Origin: a virus
Strand: one strand, 5' to 3'
DNA: 64,000 nucleotides
Virus record (IMG/VR): IMGVR_UViG_3300021960_000027
Span: 1-64,000 of that record
Part shown: piece by piece, positions 7,243 through 15,716 of the stretch
How positions within the stretch are numbered: the stretch's first letter is position 1
How the letters are laid out: the number at the start of each line of letters is the position of its first letter
The notes under the pieces: model-generated
The model's database searches: none
Told to the model about the DNA's origin: nothing
Seen by the model: only the letters and a program-made list of their open reading frames with translations
Made by a program: the position numbers and the translations under genes

Positions 7243-7482
7243 ATGATTGGTCAAGATTCGCGCAAAACACATGTTGGGGATTTTCTTGTGTCTTCGGTTA
7301 GGGGCGACGATGAGTATGGTTTTGGTTCATTGAACGAAACTTGTGTGTTCTATTGCCCGAACGGTTTTACTGCCGTTGACAGCGATTCTTTGGTCGTGGG
7401 TTCGTACAGCGACCACGATTCTGTTGTCTCTGCCATTTCATTTGCCATGAAGTGTTTTGGACAGGTAAACGCAAGTGCCTGA
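7243..7482 (+). CDS. Small hypothetical protein
   Basis: A 79-aa protein. A purine-rich AGGGAGGAAG lies about 12 nt before ATG. The beta-rich sequence (THVGDFLVSSVRG, NETCVFYCPNGFTAV) suggests a compact fold. The C-terminal helix contains a cysteine. Function not recognised. Confidence 0.66.
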   Translation: MIGQDSRKTHVGDFLVSSVRGDDEYGFGSLNETCVFYCPNGFTAVDSDSLVVGSYSDHDSVVSAISFAMKCFGQVNASA

Positions 7483-7510
7483 TGTGTCCGCAACCAAGGA
7501 GGTTATTGAC

Positions 7511-7774
7511 ATGACAGTTGATGAGAAACAGCAAGAGCAGAACAACAAGGCAACTTTAAGGCTTGCTCAAATGTGGATGGACTTGGAAGAATGCCATTTC
7601 AGTCTTACCCACCAAAAGGAAGATACGGAAGCCAGAGGGCGGGAGTATCTTGACCAAAAGCAGATCGCTGAACGGATTCAGTCTGTAATGGACGTTCTTT
7701 ACCACGCGGCTCACTGTGAGCAGGAGCCAGACGAATACTGTCAGCGTTGCAATCCGGTGGTTTCAACACAATAG
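7511..7774 (+). CDS. Small helical hypothetical protein
   Basis: An 87-aa protein. ATG 7511 is chosen because AAGGAGG lies 7 nt upstream; an in-frame GTG at 7475 would add 12 residues. It is mostly helical and Gln-rich, ending with CEQEPDEYCQRCNP, a possible metal site. It is the last gene before a strong phage-type promoter motif. Function unknown. Confidence 0.68.
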   Translation: MTVDEKQQEQNNKATLRLAQMWMDLEECHFSLTHQKEDTEARGREYLDQKQIAERIQSVMDVLYHAAHCEQEPDEYCQRCNPVVSTQ

Positions 7775-7780
7775 TTTCTC

Positions 7781-7813
7781 ACTGTCATAGTCCCCCTCTC
7801 TCCGCTTTAAGAG
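7781..7813 (+). promoter_or_regulatory. Candidate phage late promoter motif
   Basis: ACTGTC (7781-7786), 21 nt, TAAGAG (7808-7813). It sits 36 nt before the ATG of the modular protein gene at 7850. It is one of four copies with an exact TAAGAG. Confidence 0.6.
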
Positions 7814-7849
7814 ACAGACACGATTCTTTGTTTGGAACATGGAGAAACA

Positions 7850-9415
7850 ATGGGTATTCGCCGGACTAAAAAGGTTGCATACATGTCGCATTCGTTTGAC
7901 GACGTTGAGCGTGGGTTTGGCGATGCTAAGGATGGCAAAGAACGTCTCCCCGGCGAATCATGGGAATATCTAGTTGGATACGACGCTGTTCTTGACGGCA
8001 AGTCGTTCAATCAGGCGATGGATGAGGCCGAGGCTGGCTGGGACAAAGAAGAGGCTATGTATGGTCGGGGTGGAATGAACTCTGGCTACGGTCCGACGAC
8101 GATCACTCCAAATTCTTCTCGTAAGACCGCAAGTATTGTTGATGATGCAATCGATGCATACAAAAGAGGGGAATTTGCATCTCTTTCTACCGAAGAACTT
8201 GCGATGCTGTGGAACTCAGTAAATTTTAAATTTTTTGATACTTCTGAGAAACGCTGGTGGGATGCCAACATTATGAGCAAGGCGCACGAAGAACTTATTG
8301 CCCGCGGATATTTCACAAGCAGTGCTACTGCCTCTGCTCGTAAGACCGCAAGTAATTACAACTTCCCCACTGTAACCAACGCAGAGATTCAAAAGTTTAA
8401 GAAGTTGCTGGATGCGATTGGTTACGGTGGCGAACCCGACGACGAACTCCACGACATTCTTCTTGCCAATGGTGGGTTTAAAAAGGCAATGGATAGGGCT
8501 GGGATTGTCAATGATGCCTACAACGATGCCAGAGGTGCTGGCGGTCTTGAGATAGAAGACGGCTGGGGTCTTTCTGTCCTGATCGAAACAACCAGTGGGG
8601 GAGATGTTGCCAGCGGATTTACTGGTGGATACCTCTCTTACAAGGCTTCTGATGAAGAGCGATTGGCAATTCTTGATGCCATCGTTGGTAAGTATCGAAG
8701 CAAAGAGTTTATCGAATCAGCCCAACTAAGAAAAAAATGGATTCTTGAAGAAATGAACAAGACTTCTTCTCGCAAGAACGCTGGTGTGGAGGACGTAGAT
8801 CGTTGGAACTCACTTTGGAAGTGCGACGAGTGTTGGCGTAAGGAAACCATGTACCATCCCGACACGGGTCAGGTTGACGAAGCCGAGAGCCGTGGGTGGG
8901 TTATCGAATACGACGATAATGAAGATATTGATTGGGTACTTTGTCCAGAATGTGCGGGTAATCAAAAGACTTCTTCTCGCAAGACATCTGCAACGTCAGG
9001 TGAGGTTGAGGCGATCATTGGCAAGTTTGATGGTGACCACAAGTCGCGTGTTCAAGCAATGGCAGACCTCATGGAGTACGGTCCGAATTACAACCGCAGT
9101 GTGACGGAGCATGTTCTCACCGCAATGCGCTTCCAAGGCGATGAGCGTGAATGGTTTGTTCGTCGTGCAGAAGCACAGGCAAATCTTGCTCGCACGGGCG
9201 AGTGGTTGCCTCCTATTCATCCGAGCGAAAGCGGTCAGCAGTTGACGCTGGACATTGAGTCTTCTTTTAATGGATGTATGTGTGAGCAAAAGTGTGGGCG
9301 AATTGCGTCTGTTATTGCAAGTTGCCGAACATCGGATGGCATAGAGGGTCAGTATTGTCTTGTCTGTGCAAATGCGCTTGATTTTAAAATCTCTCGTAGA
9401 AAGATTGATTCGTGA
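7850..9415 (+). CDS. Modular protein with four SRKTA-type linkers
   Basis: A 521-aa protein. ATG 7850 has GGAG 5 nt upstream; TTG 7832 is less likely. The linker peptides NSSRKTAS (from residue 88), ASARKTAS (161), TSSRKNAG (305) and TSSRKTSA (374) split it into five modules of about 70-145 residues. The fourth module has a four-cysteine zinc pattern (CDECW and CPEC), and the last has CMCEQKC and CLVC. The linkers are encoded by near-identical DNA. No overall homologue is known to me. Its position just before the prohead protease and its promoter suggest a virion role. Processing by that protease is my inference. Confidence 0.85.
   Translation: MGIRRTKKVAYMSHSFDDVERGFGDAKDGKERLPGESWEYLVGYDAVLDGKSFNQAMDEAEAGWDKEEAMYGRGGMNSGYGPTTITPNSSRKTASIVDDAIDAYKRGEFASLSTEELAMLWNSVNFKFFDTSEKRWWDANIMSKAHEELIARGYFTSSATASARKTASNYNFPTVTNAEIQKFKKLLDAIGYGGEPDDELHDILLANGGFKKAMDRAGIVNDAYNDARGAGGLEIEDGWGLSVLIETTSGGDVASGFTGGYLSYKASDEERLAILDAIVGKYRSKEFIESAQLRKKWILEEMNKTSSRKNAGVEDVDRWNSLWKCDECWRKETMYHPDTGQVDEAESRGWVIEYDDNEDIDWVLCPECAGNQKTSSRKTSATSGEVEAIIGKFDGDHKSRVQAMADLMEYGPNYNRSVTEHVLTAMRFQGDEREWFVRRAEAQANLARTGEWLPPIHPSESGQQLTLDIESSFNGCMCEQKCGRIASVIASCRTSDGIEGQYCLVCANALDFKISRRKIDS
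8118..8354 (+). repeat. 18-bp direct repeat at module borders
   Basis: An identical 18-bp sequence starting CTCGTAAGACCGC occurs at 8118-8135 and 8337-8354. It encodes the RKTAS linker twice. Confidence 0.85.
8759..8984 (+). repeat. 19-bp direct repeat at module borders
   Basis: An identical 19-bp sequence starting AAGACTTCTTCTCG occurs at 8759-8777 and 8966-8984. It encodes KTSSRK at the third and fourth linkers. Confidence 0.85.
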
Positions 9416-10470
9416 GCAAAGAACAACTGTACAAATTAGAAAACGAAGTCGAAATGTTGATGGACTTTTTTGAAGAAAACAAAGTCCCAAATGCTCTTCT
9501 TGATGTGTACGAAGGGAACATTCGTAAGGCTTTGAAGCGGGTTGATCCAGCCCTGTTTGGCGACTACGCACTGACGGGTGGAGATTTCCCAAGCATTCTT
9601 TCTGAAGCACTTTTCGTCTCTGCTAACCACGACCCGTACAATGCCTTCAACTCCATTGTTTGGAGCGACACGGTCACTGTTGTTTCTTCTTGGGTTGACA
9701 AGTTGAACAAAGAGAAGGACATGATTGTGTCACGGGGCGATGAAGTTCGTAACGAACTCTGGTCAGACCCAGTTTCCCGTGCCGTCTCATCCCGAAAGAC
9801 CGCTTCACCAAAGCCGTATCGGGGCACCTACGTCTCCGAGTATGACACCATTCGCGATATGTATCGGCGCGCCCTTGAAGACCAAGAAGATGCTGTCCGA
9901 GGGTCTACTGACGAGTATTACGAAATGTCAGATGACGAATGGGACTATGTGTGGGATTCGATGATTAGTAGCGTGGAAGATACTTTTACGATGGACATCG
10001 GAAAATATGCTGATGAGATCGTGGAGGATTTTATTGGTGTCCGACCGGGAGATTTGGCAGGCACTAGCAGTTCCATTGACATTGACATGACTCTTGACGA
10101 ATGGAACAAGCAGTTTGAGAAAGAGTCTTCTCGTAAAATTGCTTATTCCAGTTGGCTCAATGAGCAACAAGAAATTCTTCGCGTCAATGATTACAGGGCA
10201 GAAGACTCGGAGCGGAAATCGTGGCTGAAGGATTCTGGGACTGTTAGAGATGGCGTAAAAGTTGTCTACATTAACCTTGATGAAGAATCTGAGAATATCT
10301 ACTGGAGGGTTGAGAGTTTCGCCCCCGGTTGGGATTCTGACGAAGTGACGCTTGAGGCAGAGGGAGTGGAACGCTCTCTGAAAGACGTATGGCCTCAAAC
10401 CGACCGAATTACTCATCCAGAATTTTTTGGAAAAGAGTCTTCCAGTATTGATTACTGGGGATCAATCTAA
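9412..10470 (+). CDS. Modular protein with two SRKTA-type linkers
   Basis: A 352-aa acidic protein starting at GTG in a 4-nt GTGA overlap with the previous gene. SSRKTAS (residues 126-132) and SSRKIAY (239-245) divide it into three modules. The middle module is strongly acidic and aromatic (DEYYEMSDDEWDYVW). The third looks beta-rich (VKVVYINLDEESENIYWRVESF). No domain is recognised. Coupling to the 7850 gene and the shared linker suggest one pathway. Confidence 0.82.
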   Translation: MSKEQLYKLENEVEMLMDFFEENKVPNALLDVYEGNIRKALKRVDPALFGDYALTGGDFPSILSEALFVSANHDPYNAFNSIVWSDTVTVVSSWVDKLNKEKDMIVSRGDEVRNELWSDPVSRAVSSRKTASPKPYRGTYVSEYDTIRDMYRRALEDQEDAVRGSTDEYYEMSDDEWDYVWDSMISSVEDTFTMDIGKYADEIVEDFIGVRPGDLAGTSSSIDIDMTLDEWNKQFEKESSRKIAYSSWLNEQQEILRVNDYRAEDSERKSWLKDSGTVRDGVKVVYINLDEESENIYWRVESFAPGWDSDEVTLEAEGVERSLKDVWPQTDRITHPEFFGKESSSIDYWGSI

Positions 10471-10480
10471 CGAAAGGTTT

Positions 10481-10555
10481 GGTAGCAGAGTCCACCTCCT
10501 GCTTTGCTACCACGGGGGGAGCCGAGCGTTGGGTTCGGCTCCCCCCACTTTTTAA
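10481..10555 (+). terminator. Two hairpins, second an intrinsic terminator
   Basis: GGTAGC/GCTACC (10481-10486 with 10506-10511) is followed by a GC-rich 12-bp stem. GGGGGGAGCCGA (10514-10525) pairs with TCGGCTCCCCCC (10535-10546), and ACTTTTT follows. This is the strongest rho-independent terminator in the window. It closes the 7850-10470 unit. Confidence 0.85.
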
Positions 10556-10564
10556 GGAAACAAA

Positions 10565-10765
10565 ATGCAAATCATCCAGTGGACTATCGAATTTAACGAA
10601 CAAGATGGTGAGTCTGGTTGGGATGTGTTTTTTGATAACAGGGTTGTGGAGTATGCGCTTCCAGAAGAGGATGATGCGCTGGATGTCGTGAGGCAACGTG
10701 CAGGTTCCCCAACTACTGTTCTCATTATTGATGAGTTCGACGGTGAACGTCAGGTCGTTGCTTGA
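10565..10765 (+). CDS. Small hypothetical protein
   Basis: A 66-aa acidic protein with AAGGAAA upstream of ATG, directly after the terminator. The sequence alternates strands and acidic loops (WDVFFDNRVVEYALPEEDD). Function not recognised. Confidence 0.66.
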   Translation: MQIIQWTIEFNEQDGESGWDVFFDNRVVEYALPEEDDALDVVRQRAGSPTTVLIIDEFDGERQVVA

Positions 10766-10766
10766 G

Positions 10767-10799
10767 CCTGTCTTTGCGTCTGGCAATCCTCCGAAAGAG
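10767..10799 (+). promoter_or_regulatory. Candidate phage promoter motif (variant)
   Basis: CCTGTC (10767-10772), 21 nt, AAAGAG (10794-10799), just before the protease gene. The AAAGAGA could equally be its ribosome-binding site, so the promoter call is weak. Confidence 0.35.
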
Positions 10800-10804
10800 A
10801 TGAC

Positions 10805-12856
10805 ATGGCATTTACAAAGTTCGCTCGTTCAAGTGTATTAGAGGCTGAAGTCGCTGGTCGTTCCGGTGGCTTGATGAAGAACGCTCACCGACATACGTTT
10901 GATTACACCCCACGGGAGGGATACTTGTATGTTCGGTCTAGGGCGATTTCTTCCAGAACGAACGACAACTTTGACACGTTCCCTTCTGAAGAAATCAAGA
11001 AGGCGTGGGCTACGTTTGTAGGTAAGCCAGTTTTTGTTAACCACCACAATGACGATCATCGTCGTGCGCGTGGTGTTGTTATTGACGCGGCTCTGCATGA
11101 GGACATCGCTCCAGACGGCACAGATGACACTTGGGTTGAGGTGCTGATGGAAATTGATGCCATCACGTTCCCCAAGTTGGCGAAAGCAATTCTTGCTGGC
11201 GATATTGAGCGGACAAGCATGGGTTGCGACGTTGCTTTTTCTGTGTGTTCTGTGTGTGGCAACAAGGCGACGACTCCGATGGAGTATTGCTCTCATATTC
11301 CTCGCATGAAAGGTCAGCGCATTCGTCGCAGGACAGCGTCTGGTTCTGGCACTGAGGATGTGCTTGTCCATGAGTTGTGTCATGGGCTGTCGTTCTTTGA
11401 GAACAGTGTGTTAGTCGAAGACCCTGCTGACCCGACTGCATATTTTATTGGTGTTGATGATCGTGGTGTCGGGGGTGGCTACACGGGCACGGTTACCAAA
11501 GCCGCGTCTAAGGCTGATGCTAAGAACGATGGTGATTTATGTTCTCAAGTTTCTCTTGGCACAACCGCCAGTGAGTTTGGCTCATACGAGTCAAAACTGT
11601 CTCTGTTTATCGGTATGGCAGAAGAGACGATGAAACGGCAGGGACTGACTGGTCGGAAAATTGAGTTGCCAGTCGGTCGCCAAGACGATCCGCAATATCA
11701 GCGTGCTATCGGTATCTGGAATGAATGGGCAAGGAAAGTCTCTGGGCTTGGTGTTATCTACATCCGTACAGGTACATCGTATGACACAGATTACGGTTAT
11801 TTAAAAAACAATCAGGCGTTTTACCAAAACGGCACGATTGTTGCTCGCCAATCAACAGATGAATTGACGCTATTGCATGAGATTGCCCATGCGATCCAAT
11901 TTAATGAAGGGCTTGAGGCTGGGGGGCACAACGTCGACTTTGCTCGCATTGCAAGCAATTTGTACCACAAGCACTTAGGCAAACAGGCAGGGGATTTGTT
12001 TGACGAGGTGTCCGCTTGGAAAGACTTTGAGTCTGGCAAGTTGTCTAGCAAGAGTGCATCTAAGCCTAAGGTTGATGTTGAGGCCGTCCCCCTAGCAATA
12101 AGTGGCTTTGACCTGCGTTCGTTCACAGTCAACGGGGAGAACTACAGCATAAGCACGGGTGGAGATGCTGTTGGGGGTGGACAGTACAACGGATATCTCG
12201 TTGCGTACGATTCAGGTGGGCGCAAGGCTGGCTACATCGATTACATGCAGTTGGGCGATGAGGTACAGATTGCGATGATTGAGGTAGAGCCTGAGTTCCG
12301 CAGAAAAGGTATTGCAACAGGTCTGCTAGGTGCCCTGAAGGTTCACACAGGATCAGAAAAAATTGATTCTGGCATGCTGACAGACGATGGCGGTAAGTGG
12401 TGGAATTCAGTCAATTCTTCAAGGCGTGATCGGTACTCAAACATGTACTCCGCTTCGCTTATCAAGAAGAAAGCGTTGACTGAGGATTCCAAGCCCGGTG
12501 TTTGGGCATCATCGATGCTTGATGTGGCTATTAACGCTTCAAATGGTGACGGAGATTGCTTTCCCTCGGCGGTAGCCACGGCACTAAAGTTTGAATCTAA
12601 AAATCCCTTGATTTGTCATGGACAGCCAATCTTCAAGGGGAATGGCGAGATGAACGGACAGCCATACGACCATGCTTGGGTTGAAATTGGCTCTACTGTT
12701 GTTGACCGCTCAAATGGACGAAAGGGCGACGGCGAGTTCCCTAAAGAACTGTATTACGATGTGGGGAACATTGACGGTGCCTCTGTTCGTCGTTACACGA
12801 TTGAAGAGGCGATGCTCAAAATCAGTTCTAATGGTCACTGGGGACCGTGGCGATGA
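10805..12856 (+). CDS. Prohead (capsid maturation) protease fused to three further domains
   Basis: A 683-aa protein, unusually long. Residues about 1-225 resemble actinophage prohead proteases: FVNHHN carries a candidate catalytic His and GDIERTSMGCDV a candidate Ser. A CxxC insert (CSVCGN, YCSHI) interrupts this part. IRRRTASG at residues 173-180 resembles the SRKTA linkers and could be a self-processing site. Residues about 240-400 carry a zinc-peptidase HEIAH (358-362). About 430-560 is GNAT-like, with RRKGIATGL near 499. The last 110 residues hold a Cys-His-Asp set (C585, H623, D634) typical of papain-like or NlpC-like folds. The protease is expected to trim the scaffold and capsid; the other roles are unknown. 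Confidence 0.78.
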   Translation: MAFTKFARSSVLEAEVAGRSGGLMKNAHRHTFDYTPREGYLYVRSRAISSRTNDNFDTFPSEEIKKAWATFVGKPVFVNHHNDDHRRARGVVIDAALHEDIAPDGTDDTWVEVLMEIDAITFPKLAKAILAGDIERTSMGCDVAFSVCSVCGNKATTPMEYCSHIPRMKGQRIRRRTASGSGTEDVLVHELCHGLSFFENSVLVEDPADPTAYFIGVDDRGVGGGYTGTVTKAASKADAKNDGDLCSQVSLGTTASEFGSYESKLSLFIGMAEETMKRQGLTGRKIELPVGRQDDPQYQRAIGIWNEWARKVSGLGVIYIRTGTSYDTDYGYLKNNQAFYQNGTIVARQSTDELTLLHEIAHAIQFNEGLEAGGHNVDFARIASNLYHKHLGKQAGDLFDEVSAWKDFESGKLSSKSASKPKVDVEAVPLAISGFDLRSFTVNGENYSISTGGDAVGGGQYNGYLVAYDSGGRKAGYIDYMQLGDEVQIAMIEVEPEFRRKGIATGLLGALKVHTGSEKIDSGMLTDDGGKWWNSVNSSRRDRYSNMYSASLIKKKALTEDSKPGVWASSMLDVAINASNGDGDCFPSAVATALKFESKNPLICHGQPIFKGNGEMNGQPYDHAWVEIGSTVVDRSNGRKGDGEFPKELYYDVGNIDGASVRRYTIEEAMLKISSNGHWGPWR

Positions 12857-13854
12857 ACGAATTTTTTCCTCAGGAAGAGTGGGAAATTGGGGAAAAGTTT
12901 ATCCCAGTTGACGGCATCAATAAGACCGCCGACCAGCGTGACCATGAATGGCTAGAGGGCTATCGGGACGCTATTAAGTACGGCAACAACACAAGTGTTC
13001 TTGAGGCACGCTACGACAGGGGTTGGCGTTATCAAGCAGGCTTTTCAAAAGGTCTTTCGGACAGAAAGACAAGTTGGGATAGCAGTAGCAGGTTGGTCGA
13101 ACAAGAATATCAACGTGTTTTAAGGTCTGACGACCCCGACGACCGATGGCTTAGGCAGAAGATGCGCTCCGAGATGCGATATTCAGCCGGTCGGTCAGGT
13201 TTGTTTTGGAGAGTCCACGACAAGAGCAGACCTTTTACTATTGAGCAGGCATATTCGGTTGGCAATAACCCGTGGAGTCAATCCGATGATTTTTTGCGTA
13301 GTTCGTTCTACCGGCTTGGGTTCTCTGCCATTGATGATCCGTGGAGCCTGTGGGCGTATGTGATGGCTTACGGTTGGTACTGGTCGGGCTTGGTTCAGGA
13401 CGACTACGTCATCCAGTTCTCTGGTCGCCAAACAACGAAGGCTGATATGAGAAAAGTGTTTGAGGAAGACGAATTTTCGGGTGGTTTTTCTGAACAAGAA
13501 ATTCAGTACCGTCTTTCTTATTTAAGCGATCCAGTGACCGGACCGGACGGCGAGTTCTGTGTCATTCCTGATTTCTCTACGGTGAGCAAAATGTCGTGGA
13601 ATGACTTTGAAGATTTGCTTATACGCACACCGCTTCCATCTCGCCCTTCTGGTCATGGCAACGCAAAAATTATGCCGACTTGGGATGCGTACATCGGTGA
13701 GTTGTGGTCGCACTCTCAAAAACGTGGGCTAAAGCCGGGGCGTGTGCTTGAACACGCACATCGTCTGGTTTTTGGCAAGTCTTCTTCAATCAATGATCCA
13801 ATTATGGCAACCGCACTGTTGCCTTCTGTCAAAGACCTCAATAAGAGTTGGTGA
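12853..13854 (+). CDS. Hypothetical virion-region protein
   Basis: A 333-aa protein starting in an ATGA overlap with the protease gene; GTG 12847 is an alternative. It is rich in Trp, Asp and Arg. An INKTAD peptide near residue 22 resembles the linker motif. A pair of similar stretches (DHEWLEGYRDAIKYG and YDRGWRYQAGFSKG) recall short helical repeats. No family is recognised. Position between protease and scaffold suggests a head-assembly or packaged protein. Confidence 0.75.
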   Translation: MNEFFPQEEWEIGEKFIPVDGINKTADQRDHEWLEGYRDAIKYGNNTSVLEARYDRGWRYQAGFSKGLSDRKTSWDSSSRLVEQEYQRVLRSDDPDDRWLRQKMRSEMRYSAGRSGLFWRVHDKSRPFTIEQAYSVGNNPWSQSDDFLRSSFYRLGFSAIDDPWSLWAYVMAYGWYWSGLVQDDYVIQFSGRQTTKADMRKVFEEDEFSGGFSEQEIQYRLSYLSDPVTGPDGEFCVIPDFSTVSKMSWNDFEDLLIRTPLPSRPSGHGNAKIMPTWDAYIGELWSHSQKRGLKPGRVLEHAHRLVFGKSSSINDPIMATALLPSVKDLNKSW

Positions 13855-13860
13855 GACTGT

Positions 13861-15189
13861 ATGGCTGAAAAGAAAGAATTTTGGGAAAAGAAAAATCCCA
13901 AAGAAAAATCAAAGAAACTTACTCCTGAGCAAAAAGCAAAGGCGAAACGTCGTGCCAAGGAGAACGGTCGTCCGTACCCGAACATGGTGGATAATGCGTG
14001 GGCATCAAAGGAAGGCTCGGTAGACATAGAAGATTCTTCTATGAAAAGTCTTGCTTATGGAGAATTGACTGCTCCAGAAAACGTCGACACACTTCGCCTT
14101 AAAGACTGCCCTGTTTGTGGTGAGGATGATTCTTGGGATAGCGATGGACGTTGCCGTGTTTGTGGTCACATTCCACCCCCAGAACCATTCCAAGAGCCGA
14201 ATTTAGATATTGCACAAAAAGCAGACATGCGATCCGGTCCGATTAATCCAAATCTCTTTAAATCTCCTGCCTTTGAGGAAGAGGAAGAAGAAGAGGATGA
14301 GGATGATGAAGAAGAAGTTGGCGGTAACACTGTCAACGCCACGTTAAATCCACGGAAGACACAGAAGTTCTACCGTCGTCAACAAGGAGAGCGTTCAATG
14401 CGCCATACGGCTTCGACCAACAAAATGCGTAGCATCATTCAGGCTCAGGCAAATCAGATTGCTGAGTTGCAGGGACAGAATGATTCTTTGCGCCGTCGTC
14501 TAGCAGTTGCTAATCGTCGTTCAGCACAACTTCGTCGTCGTGCAGACATCGACAACCCAGCACAGCCTTGGGCAGAGGGTGCAGAAGAGGCACCAGCCGC
14601 GACCACAGAAGGAACCATCCCATCGGCTCAGAATTCTGACGTTGATGTGACGACTCCGGGTGGTTGGCAGGATGCTCCTGAAGCGATGAGCGTTGATGTA
14701 ACCGAGGCCGGTGGCGTTTCAATGGCAGAGCCTGCTGTTGACCAAGATGTTACCGCCCCAGTTGCTGGTGGTGTTGACCACGCCATTGAAGACCTTCGCA
14801 CTGAAGTTGATGTGAATGCTGATGGAGAGGGTATGGGCGAGGTCGCCTACGCCGATGGCGAGTGGGCAACAGATGCAACAACCGCATCAAAGCGCACCTT
14901 TGCTTCACTCCGTCTTGCTCGCCTCCGCATTGAGGCTGGAATTGACAGCGGTGATGACATTACGCTTGCAGAAAAGATTGCTAAGAGCAACGTTACTACT
15001 GCACAGATTCGCAACGAAATCAGCACTCTGTCAAAGGTTCAGAGTGTTTCGGCTTCTCGTCGTACGGCATCTCGTCCGCAAGCAAATGTTGTCCGCAACG
15101 TTCCTTCGCTTGTTTCGACTGCCGCGCCTGTCGTTCATGTTCCGGCTCCTTCAATTAGCCCGAACAACGACGAGTTCTTGTTCATCTGA
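13861..15189 (+). CDS. Scaffold-like head protein
   Basis: A 442-aa protein. It has a Lys-rich N-terminus, a zinc ribbon (CPVCG and CRVCG near residues 82-100) and a polyacidic run (about 139-153). A predicted coiled coil follows (about 187-220, IIQAQANQIAELQ), then a long Ala/Glu/Val-rich region. Processing-like peptides are RHTAS (181-185), SKRTFAS (343-349) and ASRRTAS (398-404). A low-complexity, acidic, coiled-coil protein right after a prohead protease and before the capsid gene is typical of scaffolds. The zinc ribbon is unusual for one. Confidence 0.7.
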   Translation: MAEKKEFWEKKNPKEKSKKLTPEQKAKAKRRAKENGRPYPNMVDNAWASKEGSVDIEDSSMKSLAYGELTAPENVDTLRLKDCPVCGEDDSWDSDGRCRVCGHIPPPEPFQEPNLDIAQKADMRSGPINPNLFKSPAFEEEEEEEDEDDEEEVGGNTVNATLNPRKTQKFYRRQQGERSMRHTASTNKMRSIIQAQANQIAELQGQNDSLRRRLAVANRRSAQLRRRADIDNPAQPWAEGAEEAPAATTEGTIPSAQNSDVDVTTPGGWQDAPEAMSVDVTEAGGVSMAEPAVDQDVTAPVAGGVDHAIEDLRTEVDVNADGEGMGEVAYADGEWATDATTASKRTFASLRLARLRIEAGIDSGDDITLAEKIAKSNVTTAQIRNEISTLSKVQSVSASRRTASRPQANVVRNVPSLVSTAAPVVHVPAPSISPNNDEFLFI

Positions 15190-15204
15190 TAAAAGGAAGC
15201 AATC

Positions 15205-15423
15205 ATGCCTGATTTCAAGTCTCTCGGTCTTCGTCTCGCCTCAGTTTTCGCGGCGAGCGCAATTCCAAACATTTTGGCTGGCGCACTTGTTGATGTTGCC
15301 GTGTGGAAGTCCAGCGTTATGGCTGGAGCCATCGCAGTCCTCGCAGTTGTTCAAAAACTGGCAGTTGGACTTCGTGACGGAAACCTTTCCTCGGCTGAAA
15401 TCACTGACGCTTTCGGAGAGTGA
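15205..15423 (+). CDS. Holin-like membrane protein 1
   Basis: A 72-aa protein with two predicted transmembrane helices (about residues 8-30 and 36-53) and a polar C-terminus DGNLSSAEITDAF. AAGGAAG lies upstream of ATG. Size and topology match small phage holins, which form the inner-membrane lesions that release endolysin. It is clearly paralogous to the next gene: both share a W-K junction between helices and a DGxLxxxEIxxAF tail. Location directly before the endolysin supports a lysis role. Confidence 0.72.
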   Translation: MPDFKSLGLRLASVFAASAIPNILAGALVDVAVWKSSVMAGAIAVLAVVQKLAVGLRDGNLSSAEITDAFGE

Positions 15424-15429
15424 TCTTTT

Positions 15430-15455
15430 ATGCCCCTCCTAAAAAATAGGGGCAT
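15430..15455 (+). promoter_or_regulatory. RNA stem-loop spanning both holin start codons
   Basis: ATGCCCCT (15430-15437) pairs perfectly with AGGGGCAT (15448-15455) around a 10-nt A-rich loop. Forming the stem would mask both ATGs. Confidence 0.65.
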
Positions 15456-15711
15456 GATTAAAGACATCTTTGTTCGCATTTTTGCGACGTTTGCCATGTC
15501 CTCTCTCGGCATCTTGTCTGGTGCATCTATTGTCGGCGGTATTCCGTTGTGGAAAGCCGCGGCTCTTGCGGGTTTTGTTGCGGTTGCTCAGGTTTTGGAG
15601 CGACTTGCCGCGGCATCTCTTGATGGCGAACTGACGCAAGAGGAAATTAACGAAGCCTTCCTTGGTGCGCGTGTCGTACGAAGCACCTCAGAAACAACAC
15701 AGGAGAAATAA
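15430..15711 (+). CDS. Holin-like membrane protein 2 with dual start
   Basis: A 93-aa protein (85 aa from the second start) with two predicted transmembrane helices and the tail DGELTQEEINEAF shared with the preceding paralogue. Two in-frame ATGs (15430 and 15454) lie at opposite ends of a perfect 8-bp inverted repeat. The longer form adds eight residues with two positive charges (MPLLKNRG). GGAGAG precedes the first ATG by 8 nt. In lambda S, a comparable dual start yields holin and antiholin; the same logic is inferred here. Confidence 0.74.
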   Translation: MPLLKNRGMIKDIFVRIFATFAMSSLGILSGASIVGGIPLWKAAALAGFVAVAQVLERLAAASLDGELTQEEINEAFLGARVVRSTSETTQEK

Positions 15712-15716
15712 TTATC

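Noticed and set aside
14816-15442. 208-codon plus-strand ORF
   Set aside because: It overlaps the scaffold-like and holin genes in another frame, has Leu/Arg/Ser-rich shadow composition and no start signal.
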